The notes: generated from the sequence alone by a model not told the origin. Positions 8,077 through 16,744 are shown, numbered from the stretch's first letter. The stretch is DNA of 17,039 nt from CAMBDR01 sp046597185 (GCA_046597185.1 JBKJLF010000307.1:1-17039); one strand, 5' to 3'. Program-made: numbers and translations.

Positions 8077-11070
8077 ATGAAAGGATTGTTTTCCCATTTT
8101 GAATCCACAGGCAGCGCCCACAGCGCACTGCAGTTGGCCCCGATTCGTCATCAATTTGTTGACAATATCTGGAAAGGATTGTTTTACCTGGGCTTGATCG
8201 CCGTGCCATTGTCGCTCTCGCGTGCGCAATTTACCGGCTGGTTGCCGATTTATAATATGCATATCCTGTGCGGGGTGTTTGTTATCATTGCCTTTGTATG
8301 TTTAAAGAAATTATCCTTGCAGGTCAAATCGATTGCTTTGTTAGCTTTCCTATGGCTGGTGGGCTTGCCCGGCTTGTTTACCTTGGGTTTGGCGGCCCCC
8401 AGTATTTTGTGGTTGATTTTAAGTTGTCTGATTGCGGGTACTATTTATTCGATACGGGTTGGTGTGCTGTTTGTCGTCGCTGCGCTGTTAGTTTTGACGC
8501 TGGCGGCATGGTGTTTTATTACCGGGAGACTGGCCCTGGCTGTGAGTGCCAATGTCTATTGGGTGCAACCCGCTGCCTGGGCTACCTTGATTGTCATTAA
8601 TGGCGCATTTGTTTTGATTGTGTTATTTGCCTTGACCAATTATTACGATGCGATTGTCGGGGAAGTGGAATTTCGTACCCGGCAATGGGTGGAAGAATTA
8701 CCGATCGGGATTTTTGTTGTGGGTGCGGATGGTAAGCCGCATTATGCCAATGCACGCTCGCTGGAAATTTTGGGCAAGGGCATTATGCCCAATGTTGAGG
8801 CACATGATATTGCGCAAGTGTATTCGATTTTTCAAGAAGGTAGCGAGCAAGTTTATCCCTCTGAGCGAATTCCCGTGGTGCGTGCGCTGGCTGGCGAGAA
8901 ATGCCAAGTGGATGATGTGGAAGTGGAACACCAGGGGCAACGCCGTAAATTGCAAGTCTGGGCGCGCCCGGTATGCGATACCGACGGCAAAGTGATTTTT
9001 GGCGTGGCCGCGTTTGATGATATTACCGAACGCCGCAAAGGGGAAGTGGAATTAATGCAGGCCAAAGAACAGGCAGAGAGTGCCAGCCGTGCCAAAAGCG
9101 ATTTTGTGGCCAATATGAGCCATGAAATTCGCACCCCCATGAATGCGGTTTTGGGTATGGCGCATTTGCTGGGCCGCACCGAATTGAGCGAACAGCAACG
9201 AAGATATCTGGATATGATTACCACCTCGGGCCAGTCTTTGCTCAGTATTTTGAATGATATTCTCGATTTTTCCAAAATTGAAGCAGGGCGCATGGAATTG
9301 GCTCCGACCCATTTCCTGTTGAGCGATGTATTAAATTCCCAGGCCAGCATCATGAGCGTGAATGCGGGTGAAAAAGACCTTGAATTGTCTATCGGCGTGG
9401 AGCCGGAGGTGCCCGCCGCCTTGTTTGGTGATATGTTAAGGCTGCAACAAATACTTACCAATTTGATCGACAATGCGATTAAATTTACCGAGCAGGGCGA
9501 AGTGACACTGCTGGTGGATCGTCCGGCTCAGTTGGGGCAGGATCTGACCTTGCCGTCGGATCAGGCCATCATGCTGCGCTTTCGTATTCGCGATACCGGT
9601 ATTGGCATGAGCCCGGCACAGCAAGCCCGGCTGTTTGAAGCGTTTTCACAAGCGGATGTGTCAACCACGCGGCGCTTTGGCGGGACTGGCTTGGGTTTGA
9701 CCATTTGCAAGCGTTTGGTTGAACTGATGGGTGGGCAAATCGGGCAGCACAGTCAAATTGACCAGGGCACAGAATTTAGTGTGACCTTGCCCTTTCAAGT
9801 GGGCGATGCTGCGCTGATTAAACCACCGAATTCGGTATTGACTGAACTACGCGTTTTGATCGTGGATGATAACCTGACCAGTCTGGATAATTTGAGCAAA
9901 ATCGTACGTTCCATGGGCTGGTTTGCCGACGCCGTGGTTTCTGGTGCGCAGGCACTGGAGCGCATGCGCCGAGTTTCAATGAATCACGCCGATTATGATG
10001 TGGTATTGGTGGATCGGCAAATGCCGGATATGGATGGCTTGAGCTTGATTCAAACCTTGCGCGCCGAGTTTCGCGCCATCCCCATGATTTTGATGGTGAA
10101 TGCCTTTGGGCGCGGCAAGTTGATGCAGCAAGCGCAAGCGCACCATGTTTTGATGAAGCCGGTGACCGCATCGAGCCTGTTTGATATTGTGCATGAGGCT
10201 TGCACCTTTGAAGCACCCGGTAGCCGAACCATGCATTCATCCAGCGCTTGGCACATTGATGGCGCTCGTTTGCTGCTGGTGGAAGACAATCCGCTCAATC
10301 AAATCGTGGCGCGCGCGATGTTGGAACAAGCCGGGGCCGTGGTGGATATTGTGGACGATGGCCGTCAGGCGGTGGAGCGTTTGCGCATCCAGGCGCGCGA
10401 CTACGATGTGGTGCTGATGGATGTGCAAATGCCGATCATGGATGGTTTTACCGCCACTCGGTTGATACGCGAAGAGCTGCAACTGAGTGTGCCGATTCTG
10501 GCCATGACGGCAGGGGTGATGGCTTCCGAGCAAGCCCGTTGCAAAGCGTGTGGCATGAACGATTTTATCGCCAAGCCGATTGATGTCGATCAATTGTTTT
10601 CGGTGTTAATGCGCTATCTCAAACCAAAGCGTGGCGCGCCGCCAGAGGCTGTTGTCAGCAGCGCCGAAGTGGCGGTTGATCAAGCTTTTGATGCGCGAGC
10701 TTTTGATGCGCGGGTTTTTGATGCTGGCCAATTGATGGTTTTGTGCAAAGACAATGAAAGCGCCCGCACCTCACTGTTGGGTATGATAGGTAAAGTAGTG
10801 AATGAAAGCATGCCCAAATTTGACGGCGCGTGGCAAGCGTGGCGCACGGGGCAAAGCCAGGAGGCGATACGCGTGTTGCATACCATGCGCGGCTCGATCG
10901 GTTCGTTGGGCGCGCAGGTGTTTGCCGATGCGGCTTTGCAACTGGAGAGCGCGATTAAGGAAGGCAGCGCAGATCAGGCCGCCATTGAAGAGCGGTTTTC
11001 GCTCACCCGCCAGGTGCTGCAAGAAATGGTGCAGCAGGCTACGCTGTGGTTGGCAGAGCAAAATGCCTGA
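8077..11070 (+). CDS. hybrid sensor histidine kinase: membrane region, PAS, HisKA, HATPase, REC, REC, Hpt
   Basis: This 997-residue protein has about six hydrophobic segments between residues 33 and 188 with almost no periplasmic domain. A PAS domain follows at about 204-320 (ELPIGIFVVGADGKPHYANA). HisKA carries the phospho-accepting His349 in NMSHEIRTPMNAVLG. HATPase shows the N box (NLIDNAIKFT, about 462-471), DTGIGM and GGTGLGL. The first receiver has DD and Asp646 (VLVDRQMPDMDG); the second has Asp782 (VLMDVQMPIMDG), Thr811 and Lys833. A C-terminal Hpt domain has His935 in LHTMRGSIGSLGA. All catalytic residues are present. In the first receiver the usual Thr/Ser is Asn675. The ATG follows GAGGGTAGGT; a TAGAAT at 7989-7994 may be its -10 but has no good -35. 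It faces a paralogous kinase 25 bp downstream. No output regulator is adjacent; the signal is unknown. Confidence 0.93.
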   Translation: MKGLFSHFESTGSAHSALQLAPIRHQFVDNIWKGLFYLGLIAVPLSLSRAQFTGWLPIYNMHILCGVFVIIAFVCLKKLSLQVKSIALLAFLWLVGLPGLFTLGLAAPSILWLILSCLIAGTIYSIRVGVLFVVAALLVLTLAAWCFITGRLALAVSANVYWVQPAAWATLIVINGAFVLIVLFALTNYYDAIVGEVEFRTRQWVEELPIGIFVVGADGKPHYANARSLEILGKGIMPNVEAHDIAQVYSIFQEGSEQVYPSERIPVVRALAGEKCQVDDVEVEHQGQRRKLQVWARPVCDTDGKVIFGVAAFDDITERRKGEVELMQAKEQAESASRAKSDFVANMSHEIRTPMNAVLGMAHLLGRTELSEQQRRYLDMITTSGQSLLSILNDILDFSKIEAGRMELAPTHFLLSDVLNSQASIMSVNAGEKDLELSIGVEPEVPAALFGDMLRLQQILTNLIDNAIKFTEQGEVTLLVDRPAQLGQDLTLPSDQAIMLRFRIRDTGIGMSPAQQARLFEAFSQADVSTTRRFGGTGLGLTICKRLVELMGGQIGQHSQIDQGTEFSVTLPFQVGDAALIKPPNSVLTELRVLIVDDNLTSLDNLSKIVRSMGWFADAVVSGAQALERMRRVSMNHADYDVVLVDRQMPDMDGLSLIQTLRAEFRAIPMILMVNAFGRGKLMQQAQAHHVLMKPVTASSLFDIVHEACTFEAPGSRTMHSSSAWHIDGARLLLVEDNPLNQIVARAMLEQAGAVVDIVDDGRQAVERLRIQARDYDVVLMDVQMPIMDGFTATRLIREELQLSVPILAMTAGVMASEQARCKACGMNDFIAKPIDVDQLFSVLMRYLKPKRGAPPEAVVSSAEVAVDQAFDARAFDARVFDAGQLMVLCKDNESARTSLLGMIGKVVNESMPKFDGAWQAWRTGQSQEAIRVLHTMRGSIGSLGAQVFADAALQLESAIKEGSADQAAIEERFSLTRQVLQEMVQQATLWLAEQNA
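10684..10724 (+). repeat. 15-bp tandem repeat in the REC-Hpt linker
   Basis: GCTTTTGATGCGCGA at 10684-10698 is repeated with one change at 10699-10713, and a partial third copy runs to 10724. It encodes FDARAFDARVFDA in the linker between the second receiver and the Hpt domain. Whole-codon units mean copy number can change without loss of frame, altering only linker length. Confidence 0.75.
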
Positions 11071-11095
11071 GCAGGTTTGAGGCCCGGTGTGCTGC

Positions 11096-13057
11096 TTATT
11101 CGGTGCTCCTGCCTTCCATTACCTTGTTGAGCCAGTTTTTTGTTTCGGCAACGACCACGCTTAATTCTTGTTGCGTGGTTTCAAACATACTTTTTATTAA
11201 GTCGCGTGGCAGTGTCGGGTTGGCCCGAATCGCCAGTTCAAGTTCTTTCGCCACATCCGCAAAGCGTTGGGCACCGAGTGAACCAATCGAGCCACGCATC
11301 GTATGCAATAGCCGCGCCGCCGAGGCGTCGCGCCCGTGCAGCCAGTCCTGGTAGACTTGTTGCATTTGAATCGGGCTGCCGTCGGCCATTTTTTTAATCA
11401 CGCCAAGTAATACGGTTTCATGTTCCGGGCTACCTTGGGCCATATTAAATATTTCGTCAAGGTTTAAAGCCGCTACGCTGGCACTCGCTGGTTCCGTGGG
11501 CTGGGGCGGGGGTTCCCGCTCGGTGGCAGGCTCTGTGGCAGGCGTGGGCAGGAAACGTACCAGCGTGGCAAACATTTGACTGAGATGAATCGGTTTGCCG
11601 ATAAAACCATTCATCCCGCTGGCCAGGCATTTTTCCTGATCCGATTCCATCACGCCAGCCGTCATCGCCAAAATGGGCAAGCGCAAATTCAGTTCCGAGC
11701 GGATCAGCTTGGTCGCTTCAAAACCATCCATGACTGGCATTTGAACATCCATTAACACCAAATCATAGCTTTCAGGATACTCGCGCAAATGGTTAATACA
11801 TTGCAAGCCATCGCCCACCACTTCCACATGGGCTCCCCCCTGTTGCAGTATGCCACGCGCCACGATTTGATTAATTAAATTATCTTCTACCAACAGCACG
11901 CGCGCGTCATCAATGCGATGTTGGCCGCGATGTTGGCCATGATATTGGCCATGATATTGGCCTGAATATTGCCCGCTCAGGTGGCCGCTGGTTGCAAGCG
12001 CGTCATCGCTGGCTTCTTCAAGTGGCAAGGTAATGCAAAATTCACTGCCCAGGCCCGCTTGGCTGCGCACTGAAATTTCACCATTCATCAAGGTCAGTAG
12101 TTGTTTGCAAATGGTTAAGCCCAAACCCGAACCGCCAAATTGGCGCGTGTTGGAGACATCGGCCTGGGTGAATGGTTGAAACAGCCGGCCCAGTTGCTCT
12201 TCATTCATGCCCATGCCGGTATCACGCACAATAATTTGCAGGGTGACCAAGTGCTCTTGTCTTTGTAGAAGCGTAACAAGCAGTTCGACCTTGCCTTGCC
12301 GGGTAAATTTAACCGCATTGCGCATTAGATTCAGCAAGATTTGTTGCAGGCGCAAGGCGTCGGCACACAATGCAGGGGGGACATCCGCTGCAACTTCAGA
12401 ATGTACGCTCAAGCTTTTGTGGCCTGCATAGGTGCGTATCATGTCGGTTACGGTTTGGATCAGGTCGGACACCAGAAACGAGGTCGGGGCCAACTTCATT
12501 TGCCCCGCTTCGATGGTGGAAAAATCCAGCGCATCATTCAAAATACTCATCAGTGAATTGCCTGAGTCTTGAATCATGTCCAGATATTTTTGCTGTTCCG
12601 GATTGAGTTTGGTACTGCTTAATAAATGCGCGACACCTAACACCGCATTTATAGGGGTGCGGATTTCATGACTCATATTGGTCAAAAAATACCCCTTGCC
12701 ATGCTTGGTCAAATCAGGCTGTGCTTGGGTTTGCGCCAGTTGCTGTATGCGTGCTACCAAAACCTGCCGGGCCTCGCGCTGGTAACCCAGCATGGCGCGC
12801 AGTGCGATGACAATCAAGCCGCCCACGGTGATGATGCAGATTGCAAAGGCCAAAGGCGTGTTGCGAAAACTAGCGACATTGATGAGGGAGAAAACAATGC
12901 TCAAGACGGCGATGATCAGACATTTTTTGTATGAGTCATTAAAAAATTTGTGCTTAATGCTTTGCAACTGTAATGCCATCTCGCCACCGTTGGCGTCGTT
13001 GGCGTCTGGCGCATTTTGCGCATTTTGTGTTAAGGGCGCATTTTGTATCATGAGCAT
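11096..13057 (-). CDS. hybrid sensor histidine kinase: two membrane segments, HisKA, HATPase, REC, Hpt
   Basis: This 653-residue protein starts with an Asn/Ala/Gln-rich cytoplasmic tail (about 1-28). Two membrane segments follow at about 46-63 and 69-88, with only a few residues outside the membrane. HisKA has His130 (NMSHEIRTPINAVLG). HATPase has NLMRNAVKFT, DTGMGM and GGSGLGL. A repetitive linker (361-381) leads to one receiver with Asp437 (VLMDVQMPVMDG), Thr466 and Lys488. After a Pro/Glu/Thr-rich linker comes an Hpt domain with His585 (LHTMRGSIGSLGA). It has no PAS or external sensor domain, so the signal is probably felt in the membrane or through partners. The receiver and Hpt are close copies of those in the convergent kinase. 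Its start is the ATG at 13057; an in-frame ATG two codons later is equally possible, as neither has a strong ribosome site. G/C runs of six at 11835-11840 and 12375-12380 do not disturb its frame. Confidence 0.92.
   Translation of the reverse strand: MLMIQNAPLTQNAQNAPDANDANGGEMALQLQSIKHKFFNDSYKKCLIIAVLSIVFSLINVASFRNTPLAFAICIITVGGLIVIALRAMLGYQREARQVLVARIQQLAQTQAQPDLTKHGKGYFLTNMSHEIRTPINAVLGVAHLLSSTKLNPEQQKYLDMIQDSGNSLMSILNDALDFSTIEAGQMKLAPTSFLVSDLIQTVTDMIRTYAGHKSLSVHSEVAADVPPALCADALRLQQILLNLMRNAVKFTRQGKVELLVTLLQRQEHLVTLQIIVRDTGMGMNEEQLGRLFQPFTQADVSNTRQFGGSGLGLTICKQLLTLMNGEISVRSQAGLGSEFCITLPLEEASDDALATSGHLSGQYSGQYHGQYHGQHRGQHRIDDARVLLVEDNLINQIVARGILQQGGAHVEVVGDGLQCINHLREYPESYDLVLMDVQMPVMDGFEATKLIRSELNLRLPILAMTAGVMESDQEKCLASGMNGFIGKPIHLSQMFATLVRFLPTPATEPATEREPPPQPTEPASASVAALNLDEIFNMAQGSPEHETVLLGVIKKMADGSPIQMQQVYQDWLHGRDASAARLLHTMRGSIGSLGAQRFADVAKELELAIRANPTLPRDLIKSMFETTQQELSVVVAETKNWLNKVMEGRSTE
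11915..11974 (-). repeat. five 12-bp tandem repeats encoding a GQ-rich kinase linker
   Basis: Five 12-bp units lie end to end: two of GCGATGTTGGCC, two of ATGATATTGGCC and one degenerate TGAATATTGCCC. On the coding strand they give the four-residue repeats SGQY-SGQY-HGQY-HGQH-RGQH between the HATPase and receiver domains. Adjacent identical pairs point to recent slippage or unequal crossing over. Copy number can change in frame. Confidence 0.8.
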
Positions 13058-13094
13058 CTCTACATTTTCCGGATTTCTGCATTAACCTGGATCA

Positions 13095-13131
13095 ATTTTA
13101 ACAGTTAAATTTCATCAATACTCGTTAAAAT
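13095..13131. promoter_or_regulatory. GTTAAA-type inverted repeats upstream of the smaller kinase
   Basis: TTTAAC and GTTAAA (13097-13109) form a dyad around one base. ATTTTAAC (13095-13102) is also the exact reverse complement of GTTAAAAT at 13124-13131. These lie 38-74 bp upstream of the kinase start and could be an operator, but the AT-rich composition makes chance matches likely. I find no convincing -35/-10 pair for the kinase. Confidence 0.25.
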
Positions 13132-13150
13132 CGTCGGGCTACTTGCTTTG

Positions 13151-13180
13151 TTGCAAAATGAAGTCAATCCATTTTATGCT
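13151..13180 (+). promoter_or_regulatory. candidate promoter of the M13 peptidase gene
   Basis: TTGCAA (13151-13156) and TATGCT (13175-13180) are 18 bp apart, each matching four of six sigma-70 positions. This would give a leader of about 85 nt before the GTG start at 13273. Moderate matches only. Confidence 0.35.
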
Positions 13181-13272
13181 AAAGTTCGCATTTGGATTGT
13201 GTGCTGCGCCAAATCAAGCGGATTTTTCGGGATTTTGTGGTCAATAAATATTCAACATGATAAGGGTGATTT

Positions 13273-15309
13273 GTGTATTTGAAAATATCAATATGGCTGG
13301 TTTTGGGCATCATCAGCGGCAGTTGCCACGCGGCTGATTCAAGCAGCCCTTTGAGTTCGGGCATTGCCAAAGAAAATATCGATGCCTCGGTGCGGGCGCA
13401 AGATGATTTTTTTCAATATTTGAATGGCATCTGGTTGAAAAAAACGCAGATTCCTGCTGATCAATCAAGCTGGGGTGCGTTTGAAAAATTGGCCGATGAT
13501 ACCTTGCTGCAATTGCGCAGCGTGATTGAAGCCGCCGCCAAAGACACGAATCGCATTGAAGGCTCGGATACGCAAAAAATAGGCGACTTTTATCAAAGCT
13601 TTATGGATGAAGCCAAACTCGAACAATTGGGTTTGACGCCCTTGCAGCCGGAATTGGCCAGGCTTGCTGCGCTGTCGGATAAAAAAGGTTTGCCCGAACT
13701 GTGCGCGCATTTTGACCGGATTGGTGTTACCTGTCCATTTGGGATGAGTATTGGGCAAGATGAGAAAGAATCAAGCCGGTATGCGCTATCGATTCGGCAA
13801 GAGGGTTTGGGTTTGCCGGATCGGGATTACTATCTCAATTTGAACGATGCCAAACTGGCCGGGATCAGGGCTGCCTACCAACAGCATATACAAGCCATGT
13901 TGAAATTAATTGGTGATCAAAATGCAGGTGTACATGCAAAAGAGGTTTTGGCGTTTGAAACTGCGCTGGCCAAAATTCAATTGAGCCGGGTGGAAAACCG
14001 CGATGCGGTGAAGCGTTATAACAAATATGATTTGAGCAAATTGGCGGCGCTCACCCCGAATTGGGATTGGGATGCGTATTTGGCGGCGGCCAGCATGAAA
14101 GGGAAAGTTGATTATGTTCTGGTGAATCAACCGGCTTATATCAAAGCCTTCGATTCGGTACTGCAAAAAACACCGCTCACTAGCTTGAAAGCTTATTTGC
14201 AATGGCAGATGGTACGCGCTTATGCCGAGTTTTTATCGGCGCAATTTGTCGATGCCAATTTTGCCTTTTATGGCAAAGTGATTAACGGCGTGCCCAACAA
14301 CACGGCGCGCTGGAAGCGCGCGGTAGAAGCGATTGATGGCGCGGTGGGCGAGAGCCTGGGCAAGCTGTACGTGGCGCAGTACTTCCCGCCGGAGCGCAAG
14401 GCGCGCATGGATAGCATGGTGCAAAACCTGTTGCTGGCTTACAAAAACAGTATCGCCAAGTTGGGTTGGATGAGTGAGGCCACCAAGCAAGAGGCGCAAG
14501 CCAAGCTGGCTAAATTTACGCCGAAAATTGCGTATCCCAAAAAATGGCGTGATTATTCGGCTTTGAACGTCGTTAATGGCGATTTACTGGGTAATGTGAT
14601 GCGTGCGCGTGAGTTTGCGTTTGCGCGTGAAGTGGCAAAGCTGGGTCAGACGATTGATCGTGACGAATGGGTCATGACGCCGCAAACCGTGAATGCCTAT
14701 TACAATCCATCGATGAATGAAATCGTGTTTCCGGCCGCGTTTTTGCAGGCACCGTTTTTTGATGCCAATGCCGATGATGCCGTCAATTATGGTGCGATTG
14801 GCACGGTGATAGGCCATGAAATCAGCCATGGTTTTGATGATCAGGGCTCGCGCTACGATGGTGATGGCAATTTGCGTGACTGGTGGACCAGTGCGGACCA
14901 TAAAAATTTTAGCGCCAAGAGCAAAATTCTGATCAAACAATACAATGCCTTTAGCCCGGTAAAGGGGTATTTTGTGAATGGCGCGCTCACCCTGGGAGAA
15001 AACATCGCCGATAATTCCGGCATGGCGATTGCGTATAAAGCCTGGCAATTGTCGCTGGCGGGCAAACCTGCCCCGGTGCTGGATGGTTTCACCGGAGAGC
15101 AGCGCTTTTTTATGGGTTTCGCGCAAACCTGGCGCGCCAAAACCCGGGAACCACAAGCGATTAAATGGCTGAAAACCGACCCCCACTCACCCGATAAATT
15201 CCGCGCCATTGGCGTGCTGAAAAATAGCGTGGAGTTTTATCGGGCCTTTGATGTGAAGAAGGGCGATAAGATGTATCTGGAGCCGAAACAGCGGGTGACG
15301 ATTTGGTGA
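13273..15309 (+). CDS. M13 family zinc metallopeptidase (neprilysin/PepO type), exported
   Basis: This 678-residue zinc endopeptidase cleaves peptides outside the cytoplasm. The first 21 residues (MYLKISIWLVLGIISGSCHA) form a signal peptide, with cleavage likely after CHA; the Cys does not sit in a standard lipobox. The mature N-terminus has the family motif VRAQDDFFQYLNGIWLKKTQIP. The C-terminal catalytic domain shows NAYYNPSMNEIVFPAAFLQ, zinc motif HEISH with His515, Glu516 and His519, and ENIADNSG with the third ligand Glu576 and Asp580. Family-typical KTDPHSPDKFRAIGVLKN and a C-terminus ending VTIW follow. Length and motifs are complete, so it should be active. The start is GTG at 13273 with AAGGGTGA just upstream; the ATG at 13257 is in another frame. 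It appears monocistronic, divergent from the smaller kinase. The substrate is unknown. Confidence 0.95.
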   Translation: MYLKISIWLVLGIISGSCHAADSSSPLSSGIAKENIDASVRAQDDFFQYLNGIWLKKTQIPADQSSWGAFEKLADDTLLQLRSVIEAAAKDTNRIEGSDTQKIGDFYQSFMDEAKLEQLGLTPLQPELARLAALSDKKGLPELCAHFDRIGVTCPFGMSIGQDEKESSRYALSIRQEGLGLPDRDYYLNLNDAKLAGIRAAYQQHIQAMLKLIGDQNAGVHAKEVLAFETALAKIQLSRVENRDAVKRYNKYDLSKLAALTPNWDWDAYLAAASMKGKVDYVLVNQPAYIKAFDSVLQKTPLTSLKAYLQWQMVRAYAEFLSAQFVDANFAFYGKVINGVPNNTARWKRAVEAIDGAVGESLGKLYVAQYFPPERKARMDSMVQNLLLAYKNSIAKLGWMSEATKQEAQAKLAKFTPKIAYPKKWRDYSALNVVNGDLLGNVMRAREFAFAREVAKLGQTIDRDEWVMTPQTVNAYYNPSMNEIVFPAAFLQAPFFDANADDAVNYGAIGTVIGHEISHGFDDQGSRYDGDGNLRDWWTSADHKNFSAKSKILIKQYNAFSPVKGYFVNGALTLGENIADNSGMAIAYKAWQLSLAGKPAPVLDGFTGEQRFFMGFAQTWRAKTREPQAIKWLKTDPHSPDKFRAIGVLKNSVEFYRAFDVKKGDKMYLEPKQRVTIW

Positions 15310-15315
15310 TGGTGG

Positions 15316-15333
15316 ATCAATATGCGTATTGAT
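15316..15333 (+). other. small hairpin after the M13 peptidase stop
   Basis: ATCAATA and TATTGAT form a 7-bp stem with a TGCG loop, starting 7 bp after the stop codon. There is no T tract. The stem is AT-rich and weak, so a terminator role is uncertain. Confidence 0.3.
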
Positions 15334-15450
15334 ACCTGTGGTTGAAGAAGTACAGTGCGGCTTAAGGGCGCGACAAATTTTGTCCTGGTTTTGTGCTTGA
15401 GCACGAATAGTGTTATCGTCGCGAGGGCTGAAACCTATGAGGAACGCTGC

Positions 15451-16698
15451 ATGAAACTACATTCTTACGGTTGTACAAACTACAAACCATTCAAGGCGGA
15501 AACGATTATTGAAGTCAAACCATTGACCTTGATTTTTGGTAAAAATAGCAGTGGAAAATCTGCTCTTTTACGCTTGTTGCGTGTGGTCATGCGTGCATTG
15601 GGGCCCAATTCGCCGAAGACATTTCCACTGGATGTCGATGGGCTATTTTTTGGCGCATCGTTTAGCGATCTTATTCATGGAAAACTGCAACATCAAGCGG
15701 TTCAGTTCCATGCCAAATTGGAAGATAATGAGCGCACATTCGATTTGCCTGCCACAGTGCAAAATTTGCAATCACATACGCCTCCTTTCAATACATCTAA
15801 AACATCGCAATTTCATCTTCGCTCACCCTGTGAAATTGATCTTGATTGGAATCCTTCAAAAGATGACATCATTAATTTTCAGGGGATTGGGCCAGTTCCG
15901 TTCCGGGGCATCTTACCCGATGCACAAGGCGCACTAAGTCCAATGGAATGGCAAGTGATTGAGGCATTGCGCGAACAGATAGTGCAGTTGGAAAGTGGCA
16001 TTTCTCATTTGGGACCAATTCGGGCTGAAGTCAAGCGCATCTATGAAAATGGGCCAAGCACCATACTGGGATTGGATGGCGCAGGTGCCTGCAGCCAATT
16101 GGCGCAAGATATGACCCTGTTGGACAGGGTGGCAGATTGGTACAAGCAGCATATGGATGGTTGGCGCTTGAATATCAGCACAAGCGGGATCGCGTTTGAA
16201 TGTACGCTTGAGCGCGGTGGCAGTCGTATTAATTTGGCCGAAGCGGGGCAGGGCATGCAGCAAGTTTTGCCGATTGTGGTGCAACAATTGGCGCATCAGG
16301 GCGAGCAGGCGGGCCAGTTTATTGACTTGATTGAGCAGCCGGAACTCCATTTACATACCGCTGCCCAAGCGCCATTAGGGGATCTATTTTTGGAAACCGC
16401 CAAATCAGGGCATGGTCAGCTTATCGTCGAGACCCACTCAGAAAACATCTTGCTGCGAATTCGCCGCCGGATAGCCGAAGGTGCCGATCCAAACCTGCTT
16501 GCCGTGTATTGGGTGGATGATCATCCAGACGGACAAAGCACGGTGCGCCGCATCCATATCGACCAAGGCGGTAACTTGGATTGGTGGCCAGAGGGCGTTT
16601 TTTCCGAAGGTTTTGAAGAAGTCCGTGCGATTAGCCGCGCTGGTCATGGTTGTACTTTACGAAACCAGCCTACCATTATTGGTAGAAATTGCAAATAA
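15451..16698 (+). CDS. AAA ATPase of the ABC/OLD-like type (AAA_15/21, DUF3696-like C-terminus)
   Basis: The protein has 415 residues from the ATG at 15451, which has AGGA about 8 nt upstream; a longer frame begins at a GTG at 15355 but adds an unrelated segment. It opens MKLHSYGCTNYKPFKAETII, a beta lead-in typical of SMC/OLD-like ATPases. Walker A is FGKNSSGKS (about 29-37). A mid-region HLGPIRAEVKRIYE matches the LGPLR…R.Y motif of this family. The ABC-type signature is EAGQGMQQVLPI (264-275), Walker B is IDLIEQPELHLH (290-301), and the H-loop is ETHSENILLRIRRRI (His329). Near the C-terminus, DWWPEGVFSEGFEE resembles the WPEGFFDE motif of DUF3696. No TOPRIM or nuclease domain is fused. Such ATPases usually act with a partner nuclease or toxin in phage defence, but here only a 32-codon ORF overlaps the end. 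The last 15-20 residues (CTLRNQPTIIGRNCK) look atypical. Confidence 0.85.
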   Translation: MKLHSYGCTNYKPFKAETIIEVKPLTLIFGKNSSGKSALLRLLRVVMRALGPNSPKTFPLDVDGLFFGASFSDLIHGKLQHQAVQFHAKLEDNERTFDLPATVQNLQSHTPPFNTSKTSQFHLRSPCEIDLDWNPSKDDIINFQGIGPVPFRGILPDAQGALSPMEWQVIEALREQIVQLESGISHLGPIRAEVKRIYENGPSTILGLDGAGACSQLAQDMTLLDRVADWYKQHMDGWRLNISTSGIAFECTLERGGSRINLAEAGQGMQQVLPIVVQQLAHQGEQAGQFIDLIEQPELHLHTAAQAPLGDLFLETAKSGHGQLIVETHSENILLRIRRRIAEGADPNLLAVYWVDDHPDGQSTVRRIHIDQGGNLDWWPEGVFSEGFEEVRAISRAGHGCTLRNQPTIIGRNCK

Positions 16699-16744
16699 GA
16701 AATGCAATGCTGAACCCGCAGCGGTAAAAACAACAACAAGGTAA
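16646..16744 (+). pseudogene. short ORF overlapping the ATPase end, possible partner-gene stump
   Basis: An ATG at 16646 opens a 32-codon frame overlapping the ATPase 3' end by 53 bp and continuing past it to the TAA at 16744. It begins MVVLYETSLPLLVEIANKKC, a plausible hydrophobic-amphipathic N-terminus, and ends in a Thr/Lys-rich tail. Overlapping partner genes are common after ATPases of this family, so this may be the stump of one, cut soon after its start. It has no clear ribosome site and may equally be a chance frame. Confidence 0.3.

Noticed and set aside
13257..13275. ATG at 13257 as start of the M13 peptidase
   Set aside because: It is in a different frame; the GTG at 13273 is in frame, has a ribosome site and gives a full signal peptide.
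15355..15450. N-terminal extension of the OLD-like ATPase from the GTG at 15355
   Set aside because: It looks like a signal peptide (FVLVLCLSTNSVIVARA) but precedes a cytoplasmic ATPase opening; the ATG at 15451 has a proper ribosome site and starts at the family's usual first strand.
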